64,000 nt of DNA from Natronospira elongata. GTDB lineage: Bacteria; Pseudomonadota; Gammaproteobacteria; Natronospirales; Natronospiraceae. This document shows, in pieces, positions 1-8,442 of the stretch (position 1 is the first letter of the stretch; each line of letters begins with the position of its first letter). Under the pieces are notes generated by a model that was given only the letters and a program-made list of their open reading frames with translations, ran no database searches and was not told the DNA's origin. The stretch covers positions 124,001-188,000 of the forward strand of contig NZ_JAYGII010000002.1 in the NCBI RefSeq assembly GCF_034931365.1. Reading direction: 5' to 3'. The translations under genes were made by a program, and so were the position numbers.

Positions 1-47
1 GCTTTGTCTCCAGGGGACGCTGGATTATCGGGTTCCCGGCCGGGCCG

Positions 48-71
48 GGGCCCCTTCGTGGGCAGGGGCCC
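48..71 (+). other. GC-rich hairpin upstream of efp
   Basis: An 8-bp perfect inverted repeat (48-55 and 64-71) with an 8-nt loop lies in the 112 nt before efp. There is no clear T-run, so it could be a weak terminator of an upstream gene or a structured efp leader. I saw no convincing sigma-70 promoter in this stretch. Confidence 0.35.
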
Positions 72-112
72 ATTCTGCAATTTTGCACCGGAATCTTAAA
101 TGGGGTTTTTCA

Positions 113-682
113 ATGGCCACTTATAGCACCAACGAATTCAAGGGCGGGCTCAAGATCATGCTTGACGGCGAGCCCTACAATATTCTGGAAAACGAGTTCG
201 TCAAGCCCGGCAAGGGCCAGGCCTTCAATCGGGTCAAGGTTCGTAACCTCAAAACCGGCCGGGTAATCGATCGGACTTTCAAGTCCGGTGAATCCGTTGA
301 AGCTGCCGATGTCTTCGAGATGGACATGCAGTATCTGTACACGGATGGTGAATTCTACTACTTCATGGTGCCCGATACCTTCGAGCAGCACCAGGCCTCT
401 CCGGCGGCCATGGGGGAGACTGCCAAGTGGATCCGTGAACAGGACGTTTGCAAGGTCACTCTCTACCAGGGGGATCCCCTGTCCGTGGAGCCGCCACCGT
501 TTACCGAGCTCAAGATCGTGGAGACTGATCCCGGTGTCCGCGGTGATACCTCGGGTGGGGGCGGCAAGCCTGCCACGCTGGAGACCGGAGCCGTGGTTCG
601 CGTTCCCTTGTTCATTGACGAAGGCGAGGTGATCAAGGTCGATACCCGCAAAGGTGAATATGTCTCTCGCGTCAAGGACTGA
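113..682 (+). CDS. efp: Elongation factor P
   Basis: EF-P, 189 aa, the usual family length. It enters the ribosomal E site and relieves stalling at polyproline stretches. The family start MATYSTNEFKGG is at 113; an in-frame upstream TTG at 83 would add ten residues not found in the family. The modification loop reads KPGKGQAF with Lys34 between two glycines, the residue that is beta-lysylated in EpmA-containing bacteria. The gene for that enzyme follows 3 nt later, so EF-P and its modifier are probably co-translated. Only a weak G-rich ribosome-binding sequence precedes the ATG. Many proteins here are rich in Pro (for example the Glu-Pro run in DedD), which suits a need for active EF-P. Confidence 0.97.
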   Translation: MATYSTNEFKGGLKIMLDGEPYNILENEFVKPGKGQAFNRVKVRNLKTGRVIDRTFKSGESVEAADVFEMDMQYLYTDGEFYYFMVPDTFEQHQASPAAMGETAKWIREQDVCKVTLYQGDPLSVEPPPFTELKIVETDPGVRGDTSGGGGKPATLETGAVVRVPLFIDEGEVIKVDTRKGEYVSRVKD

Positions 683-685
683 GTC

Positions 686-1675
686 TTGAGCCGAAAGCCT
701 TCCGCAGCCTGGCGACCCGTTGCCGCGATGGAGAGCCTCCGGCAACGGGCGCGGTTGCTCCGGCAGGTCCGCGCCTTCTTCGACCGGCGCGGGGTCCTGG
801 AAGTGAATACGCCGCTGCTGTCACGCTGGGGCATCCCCGACCCGGCCATTCCCTCGATCCCGGCCGAGGCCGGCGATGGCAGACGCTGGCTGCATACCTC
901 CCCGGAATTCCCCATGAAGCGCCTGCTCGCCAGTGGCAGCGGTGATATCTATCAGATCTGTCCTGTATTTCGCGATGGGGAGCAGGGCCGCTGGCACAAT
1001 CCCGAGTTCACCTTGCTTGAGTGGTACCGTCTGGGCATGGAAGAGCAGGCTTTGGCCATGGAAGTCTGTGAGCTGGTTGCCGAACTGGCCAGGGAAGCCG
1101 AGGGGCCACTGGCAAATCTGGAGTCAGAGCCGGCGGTAATCAGCTATCGTGAGGCCTATCGGCGTCATGCCGGAGTCGATCCCTTCGAAGACGAGACCGG
1201 GGCGATTGCCGAGGCAGCCATACGCGTGACCGGCACCGGCGGCCCCTTGGATTGGGGGCGGAACGACTGGCTGGATTTGCTGGGCAGCCTGAAGGTATAC
1301 CCCGCCCTGGGCCATGGCCGTCCTGCCGTGGTGACGGAGTTTCCAGCTGACCAGGCCGCCTTGGCCAGGGTGCATCCGGGTTCACCACCGACGGCGGCCC
1401 GATTTGAAGTGGTGCTGGGCGGGGTCGAGATTGCCAACGGCTTTCATGAGTTGAGTGATCCGGAGGAGCAATTGAGGCGTTTCCGGGTCGAGACGGAAGA
1501 GCGCCAGGGCCAGGGGTTGCCGCCGGTGCCCTGGGACCCGCAGTTGATTTCTGCCCTGGAGGCCGGGCTCCCCGACTGTGCCGGCGTCGCTCTCGGTCTG
1601 GATCGGCTGATTGCCCTGGTACTGGGCTGTGACGGCATCGGGCCGGTGACAGCCTTCCCCTGGGACCGTGCCTAG
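686..1675 (+). CDS. epmA: EF-P-(R)-beta-lysine ligase EpmA
   Basis: A class II lysyl-tRNA-synthetase-like enzyme (GenX/PoxA/YjeA) that transfers (R)-beta-lysine onto Lys34 of EF-P. The 329 aa match the short family, which lacks the tRNA anticodon-binding domain. Visible class II features are the FRDGEQGRWHNPEFTLLEWY motif-2 region (about residues 92-112) and the C-terminal GVALGLDRLIALVLG motif 3. The start is TTG at 686, 3 nt after the efp stop; the next ATG at 728 would delete residues conserved in E. coli EpmA. The beta-lysine-making aminomutase EpmB is not in the window and may lie to the left. Confidence 0.95.
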   Translation: MSRKPSAAWRPVAAMESLRQRARLLRQVRAFFDRRGVLEVNTPLLSRWGIPDPAIPSIPAEAGDGRRWLHTSPEFPMKRLLASGSGDIYQICPVFRDGEQGRWHNPEFTLLEWYRLGMEEQALAMEVCELVAELAREAEGPLANLESEPAVISYREAYRRHAGVDPFEDETGAIAEAAIRVTGTGGPLDWGRNDWLDLLGSLKVYPALGHGRPAVVTEFPADQAALARVHPGSPPTAARFEVVLGGVEIANGFHELSDPEEQLRRFRVETEERQGQGLPPVPWDPQLISALEAGLPDCAGVALGLDRLIALVLGCDGIGPVTAFPWDRA

Positions 1676-1684
1676 AGGTAGCAA

Positions 1685-2122
1685 ATGAGTGAATCAATCA
1701 AGCCATTGGGCGTTGATAGCGAACGGTGGAAACCATTGCTGGATACCCCGGCATATAAGGTGTTATTCGGTGAAGCGACCGAGCGCCCGGGCAGCAGCGA
1801 GCTGAATCATGAGACTCGCCCTGGTACCTTCATCTGTGCCGCCTGTTACTTGCCATTATTTGATGCCGGCATGAAGTATGACAGCGGCTCGGGCTGGCCG
1901 AGCTTTTTTGAGTCTCTGCCGGGGCGGATTGGCACTCGCGAGGATTTCAAGCTCACCATGCCGCGTACTGAATATCATTGCATTCGCTGCGGCGGCCATC
2001 AGGGGCATGTCTTCCCCGACGGCCCACCCCCTACCGGCCTGCGCTATTGCAACAATGGCCTGGCGCTGGTGTTTATCCCGGAGGGTGAGAGAATGCCTGA
2101 TTTGCGCCAGCCTGATCAATGA
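1685..2122 (+). CDS. msrB: Peptide methionine-(R)-S-oxide reductase MsrB
   Basis: MsrB, 145 aa, reduces the R-epimer of methionine sulfoxide in proteins. Two CxxC pairs (Cys51/Cys54 and Cys99/Cys102) form the structural zinc site. The catalytic cysteine is Cys122 in RYCNNGLAL, a departure from the common RYCINSASL. The resolving cysteine of the E. coli type (SGCGWPSF) is Ser69 here (SGSGWPSF), so recycling may go directly through thioredoxin or another thiol. An AGAGG ribosome-binding site lies just before the ATG. It follows epmA by 9 nt and may share its transcript. A separate free-methionine sulfoxide reductase lies at 8443-8916. Confidence 0.93.
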   Translation: MSESIKPLGVDSERWKPLLDTPAYKVLFGEATERPGSSELNHETRPGTFICAACYLPLFDAGMKYDSGSGWPSFFESLPGRIGTREDFKLTMPRTEYHCIRCGGHQGHVFPDGPPPTGLRYCNNGLALVFIPEGERMPDLRQPDQ

Positions 2123-2201
2123 TCACCCCTGATCAAAAGAGCCGCTGTGCCAGGTGGTCTCGCCAATGAATCTATCCGAGTCTTATCGAAGGAGAATGTC
2201 C

Positions 2202-3101
2202 ATGTTCAGATTGCTGTCGATCCTTCTGCTGACCCTCGCTCTCGGGGCCTGTCAAACCGATGAGCGGGGCGCTGATGGTGATGCTGTGGCGCATGGCGGG
2301 TCCTGGCAGTCGATCAGCCAAGAGGGGCAGGGAGAGATACGGGTGCTCTACGTCCCTGCCCGGGGTTGGGCCTGGCGGGGTGAAGACGAGGAGGGGCAGC
2401 TTTCCGGTGTCACCGTTACCTTGATGCGTGATTTTGTCCGCTGGGTGGGTGAAACCCATGATGTGAGGCTCGGTATTGAATTTGAGGAAGAGCAGGACTG
2501 GAGCCGCTTCTATCGTCGGGTGGTGAATAGCGAAGAAGGTGTCTTTGGTATTGGTAATGTCACCATCACCGAGGAACGACGAGAGGAGCTGGCCTTTTCA
2601 CCCCCCTACGTCTATAACGTGGCGGTTCTGATTACCGTGGATGAAGTCTCTGAACTGTCGGAGATGGCTAACAGTGATCAAGTCTTCTCCGACCTACGGG
2701 GCCTGGGCTTCGCGGGGACGCTTCATGAGGAAAGACTGGAACGCCTGAAAGAGCGGTCCATGCCGGACCTGGCCATCGATCTGGCCGAATCCAATGACGA
2801 GATTCTGGAGCGAGTGGCTGAAGGTGGCCATTTTGCCTGGATTGATGCCTACAACTTTGTTCGGGCCAGAGAGGAAGGCATGCCTCTGCGCCGCCACCCG
2901 GTCGGTGATGACCCTGGTGAGGCCTTTGGCGTCATCATGCCCCATGGCAGCGACTGGGAGGCATTGATGGAAGAATACTTTCAGAACGCACATGGTGGTT
3001 TGCTGCAATCGGATTTCTGGCAGCAAACGCTGGAAGACTACCTGGGCTCCGAAGTTTCCGCTCTGTTGATGGCGGCGGCGGAAGAAAGCAAGACCCAATG
3101 A
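2202..3101 (+). CDS. Family-3 solute-binding lipoprotein
   Basis: Predicted periplasmic lipoprotein, 299 aa, related to the amino-acid-binding family 3 proteins (SBP_bac_3, also the N-terminal half of MltF). The start at 2202 has AAGGAG 7 nt upstream and gives a clean signal sequence ending in the lipobox LGAC with Cys18 or so. The body begins GEIRVLYVPARGW and contains the typical GVTVTLMRDFVRW, TEERREELAFSPPY and end-domain segments. No ABC permease or ATPase is adjacent, so it may be a sensor or scavenging component. Its stop overlaps the next gene by 4 nt (ATGA), which implies coupling to the transglutaminase. The ligand is unknown. Confidence 0.75.
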   Translation: MFRLLSILLLTLALGACQTDERGADGDAVAHGGSWQSISQEGQGEIRVLYVPARGWAWRGEDEEGQLSGVTVTLMRDFVRWVGETHDVRLGIEFEEEQDWSRFYRRVVNSEEGVFGIGNVTITEERREELAFSPPYVYNVAVLITVDEVSELSEMANSDQVFSDLRGLGFAGTLHEERLERLKERSMPDLAIDLAESNDEILERVAEGGHFAWIDAYNFVRAREEGMPLRRHPVGDDPGEAFGVIMPHGSDWEALMEEYFQNAHGGLLQSDFWQQTLEDYLGSEVSALLMAAAEESKTQ

Positions 3102-3895
3102 TTGGCAGAGTCGATCTGGAATCACATTTTGATATTCGTTTCCATGCCAGCATGGAAACACCGCTACTGCTGATGTTGAGGCCGCGGGCCTGCGAGCATC
3201 AGTGGATCAGTCAGGATGAGTTCCATCTGTCCCCGATAGTCACTATCCGGGAGTATCAGGATGTCCATGGCAATCGTTGTCAACGGATCATGGTGCCCGC
3301 GGGGCATTGCAGAATTCACGGTATGGCCAGGGTGGCAGTGCCACTGCACCCGGCCATTGATCAGACACTGTCCTTCACCCCGGTAGAGCAGGTGCCGGAT
3401 GCCGTGATTCCCTATCTTCTGCCCAGCCGTTACTGCGAATCGGACCGACTGGATGAATTGGCCTGGCGAATCGTTGGCGATGCACCGTCAGGCTACGCGC
3501 AGGTAAAGAGGATCGTGGACTGGATTTCTGAACAAATTGCCTATCGGCCTGGTGAAGGGCATGAGCTGATCAGCGCTACGGAAGTATACAGTCGTGGATA
3601 CGGGGTATGCAGAGACCTGGCCCATCTCGGTGTCGGGCTCTGTCGTGCCCTGAGCATTCCCGCCCGTTTTGTCAGTGGCTACCTCCATGAACTGGAGCCC
3701 ATGGACCTGCATGCCTGGTTCGAGGTCTGGTTGGGAGAGCACTGGCATGCCTTTGATCCCACCCAGGAAGGCAAGGGTGGTGACCGTCTGGTGCTGGGTG
3801 TCGGGCGTGATGGTGCCGATGTGCCCATATTTCACCAGTTCGGTCCTCCCCTGAAGGTGGAATCAATGACATTCTCGGTCTCCCGGGTGCCCTAA
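3098..3895 (+). CDS. Transglutaminase-like cysteine protease family protein
   Basis: Transglutaminase-core protein, 265 aa, of the type with an N-terminal beta domain (about residues 1-110) followed by a transglutaminase fold. The catalytic triad is visible: Cys171 in GYGVCRDLAHL, His205 in DLHAWFEVW and Asp220 in HAFDPT. There is no signal peptide, so it is probably cytoplasmic. Bacterial members are usually peptidases or amidases rather than cross-linkers. Its ATG overlaps the stop of the solute-binding lipoprotein gene. The substrate cannot be told from the sequence. Confidence 0.8.
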   Translation: MIGRVDLESHFDIRFHASMETPLLLMLRPRACEHQWISQDEFHLSPIVTIREYQDVHGNRCQRIMVPAGHCRIHGMARVAVPLHPAIDQTLSFTPVEQVPDAVIPYLLPSRYCESDRLDELAWRIVGDAPSGYAQVKRIVDWISEQIAYRPGEGHELISATEVYSRGYGVCRDLAHLGVGLCRALSIPARFVSGYLHELEPMDLHAWFEVWLGEHWHAFDPTQEGKGGDRLVLGVGRDGADVPIFHQFGPPLKVESMTFSVSRVP

Positions 3896-3930
3896 TCGGG
3901 CAGAGCAGACTGAACGAGTTATATTCCCAG

Positions 3931-5094
3931 CTAGAAACGTGCGCTTAGGCGAAGGTAGATATCCTGATCCACTCGGCGTCTGGGGCTGTCATCCGGCACT
4001 TTCAATTCTCGCCGCCAACGATAGCGGCCTTCGAAGGACAGGGCCGGGGTAAAGCGGTACTGATAGCGAATTTCCGCCAGGGCATCATTATTTCGGTAAT
4101 CAACGGAATGGAGCCAGCTGCCTTCGGCCTCGCCATAGACCAGTCCCAGAAGATGGCCCGGCGCCAGATCAAACAGGTTCGCCGAGGCCTGCCAGGCGCG
4201 GCCGCCCAGGGTCCCCTCGTCGCCCGCGTCCAGCAGCCCGGTAGGCACGCGGGCATCGGTGAAGCCCAGTTCTCCCGCCACCACCAATCGCGTGCCGGAC
4301 GGGGCCACGGGCCAGGAGGTGGCCAGGCTGCCAGTCAGGCTGCGGTAATCCTCTCGCCGTGGCGACTGGGGGCCGTCAGGGGCCAGGCTGTCCGGCATCC
4401 AGGTGATGGTGACTCGCCTAAGGATCAAGGGGCCGGGTCCGGCAGTGGATTCGAACGCACTGCTCAGGGCCAGGCGACTGCCTGAGTCCTGGTGGTCGAG
4501 GGGGAATCGATAGACGCCGCCAGCCCCGCGCTGGTGGTTGTAGAATAAGCGGCTTCGGCCCTGCCAACGGCCGGGTAGGGGGTGGCTCAACTCGATGCCG
4601 TCGGTCCAGCTTACGCCTACATTGGAGCTGTCCTTGCGGTCCAGTCCCTTCCCGGGCACGACAGGAATGCCGGCCTGGGCCTGGAAACGGCCGATCAACA
4701 CGCCCCATTCCCCGTGTTCAGGCTGCCACTGCCATTGCAGGGTATCGATGGTGGTATCGCCAGTGGCAATGCCGCTACGGGTGGGGGCCCAGGCCCGGAA
4801 ATAGGCATCGCCAGTATTGTCGTCACTGCTGTAGCGGCCGGCTGCCCGAATCCGAAAACGCCAGTCGCCGGCCAGGTCTCGGTCCGCGGACAGGCGGATT
4901 CGGGCCCGCCAATCATCCGCACGCTGGCGTTCACCTTGCCGGTCGAGGCGTTCACTGGCGTACAAGCCGCTGCGGATGTCACCGCCGAATTCCCAGGCCG
5001 TAACTTGAAGCGGCAGGGCAGTCATCAGCATTATGCTTAGCAGTTGCCCGCGTCCCGGAAGAGAAATCACGGATGACAGCTCCCCTGTGTTCAT
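3931..5094 (-). CDS. Outer-membrane beta-barrel protein (porin-like), unknown substrate
   Basis: A 387-aa protein with a signal peptide (hydrophobic stretch near residues 15-31, likely cleavage after VTA) and alternating amphipathic strands ending in YLRLSARF, the aromatic C-terminus expected of a Bam-inserted barrel. Features such as RIRAAGRYSSDD, LIGRFQAQAGIPVVPG and RYRWRREL recall alginate-export-like or poorly characterised porins, but I do not recognise a defined family. It lies on the minus strand, convergent with the transglutaminase gene and divergent from the creatininase-family gene. No strong ribosome-binding site was seen before the ATG at 5094; an internal start at the MLMTALP methionine is possible. 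Confidence 0.6.
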   Translation of the reverse strand: MNTGELSSVISLPGRGQLLSIMLMTALPLQVTAWEFGGDIRSGLYASERLDRQGERQRADDWRARIRLSADRDLAGDWRFRIRAAGRYSSDDNTGDAYFRAWAPTRSGIATGDTTIDTLQWQWQPEHGEWGVLIGRFQAQAGIPVVPGKGLDRKDSSNVGVSWTDGIELSHPLPGRWQGRSRLFYNHQRGAGGVYRFPLDHQDSGSRLALSSAFESTAGPGPLILRRVTITWMPDSLAPDGPQSPRREDYRSLTGSLATSWPVAPSGTRLVVAGELGFTDARVPTGLLDAGDEGTLGGRAWQASANLFDLAPGHLLGLVYGEAEGSWLHSVDYRNNDALAEIRYQYRFTPALSFEGRYRWRRELKVPDDSPRRRVDQDIYLRLSARF

Positions 5095-5196
5095 GAGTCT
5101 TGTGCTTGTGGGTCTTGATCTTGCGCAAAGGTAGCACGACTGGACCTGGGGTGGCCTGATAGAATGGAGGCTTTGACAGCGACAGGGGAATTGGCA

Positions 5197-5943
5197 ATGC
5201 AGTTGCGGTTATGTTCCTGGCTTGAGGTGGAGCGTTATCTGGAGGCATCCACCGGCATCATCATTCCCATCGGATCCACCGAGCAGCATGGGCCCAATGG
5301 CCTGGTGGGAACTGACGCCTTGTGTCCGGAAGTGATTGCCCGTGCCGCAGGTGAACGGGAGGAAATAATGGTCGCGCCGACCCTGTCCATTGGCATGGCC
5401 CAGCATCACCTCTGCTTTCCGGGTTCGGTGACCCTGCGCCCTCGGACCCTGATGGCTGTGGTTTACGATGTGGTTCAGTCCCTGGCCCGTCATGGTTTCC
5501 GTCACCTGTACTTTCTCAATGGTCACGGCGGCAATATCAATACCGTGCAGGCGGCTTTCGCCGAGTATTACGCTGACTACAGTCTGCACGAGACACCCGG
5601 CTGTGAAACCAGCACTCATCTCCATCTGGGGAATTGGTTCGCCGGTAATCGGGTTCGGGCCCTTTCCGCCGAGCTCTTCGGTGATGCCGAAGGTTCCCAT
5701 GCTACCTGCTCGGAAGTCTCTCTGACCCAATATGCCTATCCCGAGGCCATTAAGCAGGTGGAAATGAGCCCGCGGCGGGCGCCATCGGGTGGATTCAGGG
5801 ATGCGGTGGATTTTCGTCGCAACTACCCGGATGGCCGGGTGGGTTCCGACCCCTCCCTGGCATCGCCGGAGGCCGGTGAGAAGCTGTTCGAGGCAGGGAT
5901 CGCCGATCTTTTGGATGATTATCGGCAACTGTTGGCCCGGTGA
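5197..5943 (+). CDS. Creatininase-family amidohydrolase
   Basis: Creatininase superfamily (PF02633), 248 aa. It keeps the metal-site signatures PIGSTEQHGPNGLVGTDA near the N-terminus, NGHGGN in the middle and EGSHATCSEVSL later. Members hydrolyse cyclic or linear amides, including creatinine and intermediates in riboflavin or F420-type pathways; the substrate here is not deducible. The start at 5197 is supported by AGGGGAA about 8 nt upstream. The stop overlaps the GTG of the following flavoprotein gene by 3 nt, indicating an operon. Confidence 0.85.
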   Translation: MQLRLCSWLEVERYLEASTGIIIPIGSTEQHGPNGLVGTDALCPEVIARAAGEREEIMVAPTLSIGMAQHHLCFPGSVTLRPRTLMAVVYDVVQSLARHGFRHLYFLNGHGGNINTVQAAFAEYYADYSLHETPGCETSTHLHLGNWFAGNRVRALSAELFGDAEGSHATCSEVSLTQYAYPEAIKQVEMSPRRAPSGGFRDAVDFRRNYPDGRVGSDPSLASPEAGEKLFEAGIADLLDDYRQLLAR

Positions 5944-7139
5944 GCCAATCCCAGGCCTATGATGTCATCATCATCGGGGCCGGTGCCGCCGGACTGATGT
6001 GTGCACTCACCGCCGGCCAGCGCGGCCGGCGGGTGCTTGTGCTGGATCATGCCAACAAGGTTGGCAAAAAGATCCTCATGTCCGGTGGCGGTCGCTGTAA
6101 TTTCACCAATATGTTTTCCACCCCGGATAACTTCCTGTCCGATAACCCCCACTTCTGCAAGTCTGCGCTCAGCCGTTACACGCCCTGGGACTTTATCGCG
6201 CTGGTGGAATCACATGGCATTCCCTACCATGAGAAAAAGCTCGGCCAGTTGTTCTGCGACCGCAAGTCTCGGGACATCGTCAATTTGCTGCTTCACGAGT
6301 GTCAGTCGGCGGTCGTAGAGATCATGACCCGTATCTCGGTCCTGGAAGTGATCAAGGACGAAGGGTTCCGGCTCCAGACTTCCGCGGGCCTGTATTCATG
6401 CGAGAGCCTGGTGATTGCCACAGGTGGGCTGTCCATTCCCAAAATGGGCGCAAGTGGCTTTGGCTACGACCTGGCCAGGCAGTTCGGTCTGACTGTTCTG
6501 GAAACCCGCGCCGGCCTGGTTCCCTTTACCCTGGATGAACGCAAGCTGCGGGACCTGTCCGATCTGTCCGGCGTCTCGACCGAGGTCGAAGCCTGTGCAG
6601 GTGGGGGAAGTGGGCCACATGCCTGTTTCCGCGAAAATCTGCTGTTCACCCATCGTGGCCTGAGTGGTCCCGCGATATTGCAGGTCTCATCTTATTGGCG
6701 TCCCGGAGAGGCGGTGGAGCTGGATCTGTTTCCCGCCCAGGCATTGGCTGACACTCTCAAGCAAGCTCGTCGCGAGACACCGAGACTGCGTCTCAAATCT
6801 CTGCTCTCCAACTGGCTGAGTCGCCGCCTGGCGGAGCGTTGGTGTGAGCTTTATCTGGGCAATCCGCGCTTGGCAGATATGTCAGACAAGGATGTTGAGG
6901 ATGTGATCGCTTATTGTCAGCCCTGGCAATTGCGGCCTTCGGGGACGGAAGGTTATCGCACCGCCGAGGTGACCCTGGGTGGGGTGGATACTCGGCAACT
7001 GTCTTCCCAAACCATGGAATGTCGCAGCGTGTCGGGGCTTTATTTCATTGGTGAGGTGGTCGATGTGACGGGGCACCTGGGCGGTCATAATTTTCAGTGG
7101 GCCTGGGCGTCGGGGCGTGCGGCGGGAGAGGTTGTTTGA
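5940..7139 (+). CDS. HI0933/YhiN-family FAD-dependent oxidoreductase
   Basis: Flavoprotein of the HI0933 (YhiN) family, 399 aa. The N-terminus carries the Rossmann FAD-binding motif DVIIIGAGAAGLMCALTAG followed by the family signature GKKILMSGGGRCNFTN. The C-terminal VDVTGHLGGHNFQWAWASG is also typical. The physiological reaction of this family is not established. The start is GTG, inside the stop of the preceding creatininase-family gene. It converges with the HD-GYP gene, leaving 20 nt between the stops. Confidence 0.88.
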   Translation: MSQSQAYDVIIIGAGAAGLMCALTAGQRGRRVLVLDHANKVGKKILMSGGGRCNFTNMFSTPDNFLSDNPHFCKSALSRYTPWDFIALVESHGIPYHEKKLGQLFCDRKSRDIVNLLLHECQSAVVEIMTRISVLEVIKDEGFRLQTSAGLYSCESLVIATGGLSIPKMGASGFGYDLARQFGLTVLETRAGLVPFTLDERKLRDLSDLSGVSTEVEACAGGGSGPHACFRENLLFTHRGLSGPAILQVSSYWRPGEAVELDLFPAQALADTLKQARRETPRLRLKSLLSNWLSRRLAERWCELYLGNPRLADMSDKDVEDVIAYCQPWQLRPSGTEGYRTAEVTLGGVDTRQLSSQTMECRSVSGLYFIGEVVDVTGHLGGHNFQWAWASGRAAGEVV

Positions 7140-7159
7140 ATGAATTAATCAGAGGTCCC

Positions 7160-8413
7160 TTAGCTGGATGCGACTGAACTGTCGTTGGTGAGCATCAACT
7201 CTCTTTGGGTGATCTGGTGGCGAGCCGGTTCAACCACACGCCGGATTTGCCAGCCGGATTCCGGTTGACGGGTCGCAGCCAGGGCAAGATCCATCAACTT
7301 GCGCTTTTCCAGTTTATGACCTTTCGTATCCCGCAGCAGAAGAACCTGGGGCAGCAGCCGGGCACTGCGGCCCGCGGAGATAACCAGGGCAATGCTGCCA
7401 TTGACCAGTTCCACCACACTGCCTACCGGGAAGATGCCCACGCAACGGATGAATTCGTCCATCAGGTCCTGGCCGAAGGTGTCTTTGCCATGACGTTGCA
7501 TGGTACGTAGCACCTGATCAGCGGCCAGTCCGCGGTGATAGGGCCGGTCGCTGGTCATGGCGTCATAGACATCGGCAATGGCCGCGGCGAGAACCGGGCG
7601 ACTGAGTTCGTCCTGTGGAAATGCTTCGGGATAGCCGGCACCGTTAACTCGGCGATGATGGCCACGAATGATGGCAAGGGCAACGTCTGGAATCTGGCCC
7701 GAGCCGCGCATCATGCGATAACCGATTTCGGGATGCTGACGCATGATCTTCCATTCCTCGGGAGTCAGCCTGTCCGGTTTGTTGAGCACTGCCTCCGGAA
7801 TCTCCGCCTTGCCGATGTCATGCAATAGCGCGCCCATGCCAATGGCTTTCAAATCTTCATCGCCATAGCCCAGGTGATGACAGAAGGCCAGAGTGAGTAC
7901 ACAGACATTCAGGCAATGAAGCGAGGTGTACTCATCCCGGTTCTTCATCTGAGTTAGCCAGACCACTACATCCGGGTAATCGGTGATGGCATCAACCAGC
8001 GTGCCAACGAACTCCTTGGCTTCTTCGCTATCCACGCTGTGACCCATGCGAATATCGGTGAACAGTTGCTTGAGATAATCGTGGGTCCGGATCCGGTTTT
8101 CCCGTTGTTGCTCCAGGGTCGCGATAATTCGCTGGGGGTTAAGGCGCGTGTCCTTCAGGCGGCTGGTAGGCTGGGCAGCTTCTTTGGGCTGGGCCGGGGA
8201 GGGTTTGTGGGAAACAGGGCCCTGAACATCGATCCGGGACAACTCCGGATCCACGTCGACAAAGCGACAGATCTCGCGGATGGTATCCAGGTCTTCCTGC
8301 CGTTCCAGCAAAAAGCCCTGAAACAGAAAGGGGCTCTCCAGCCAGGGACGATCCAGCCGGCTGATGTACATCCCCAGTGCGAGTTCCCCGACTTCCTTCC
8401 TGATCATGCTCAA
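7160..8413 (-). CDS. HD-GYP domain protein with N-terminal DUF3391, altered GYP motif
   Basis: Putative cyclic-di-GMP phosphodiesterase, 417 aa. It has an N-terminal DUF3391-like region (about 1-60), a linker, and an HD-GYP domain (about 140-310). The metal signature HDIGK (His198-Asp199) and HPEIG (227-231) are intact. The third motif reads HHRRVNGAGYP (252-262) instead of the usual HHExxDGxGYP, with Arg for Glu and Asn for Asp, so activity or metal loading may be altered. The start is either TTG at 8413, which has a well-spaced GGGAG, or ATG at 8407. The gene is probably monocistronic. Confidence 0.85.
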   Translation of the reverse strand: MSMIRKEVGELALGMYISRLDRPWLESPFLFQGFLLERQEDLDTIREICRFVDVDPELSRIDVQGPVSHKPSPAQPKEAAQPTSRLKDTRLNPQRIIATLEQQRENRIRTHDYLKQLFTDIRMGHSVDSEEAKEFVGTLVDAITDYPDVVVWLTQMKNRDEYTSLHCLNVCVLTLAFCHHLGYGDEDLKAIGMGALLHDIGKAEIPEAVLNKPDRLTPEEWKIMRQHPEIGYRMMRGSGQIPDVALAIIRGHHRRVNGAGYPEAFPQDELSRPVLAAAIADVYDAMTSDRPYHRGLAADQVLRTMQRHGKDTFGQDLMDEFIRCVGIFPVGSVVELVNGSIALVISAGRSARLLPQVLLLRDTKGHKLEKRKLMDLALAATRQPESGWQIRRVVEPARHQITQRELMLTNDSSVASS

Positions 8414-8442
8414 GGGCGGCTCCCTGCCCGAAATTGGGCGCT

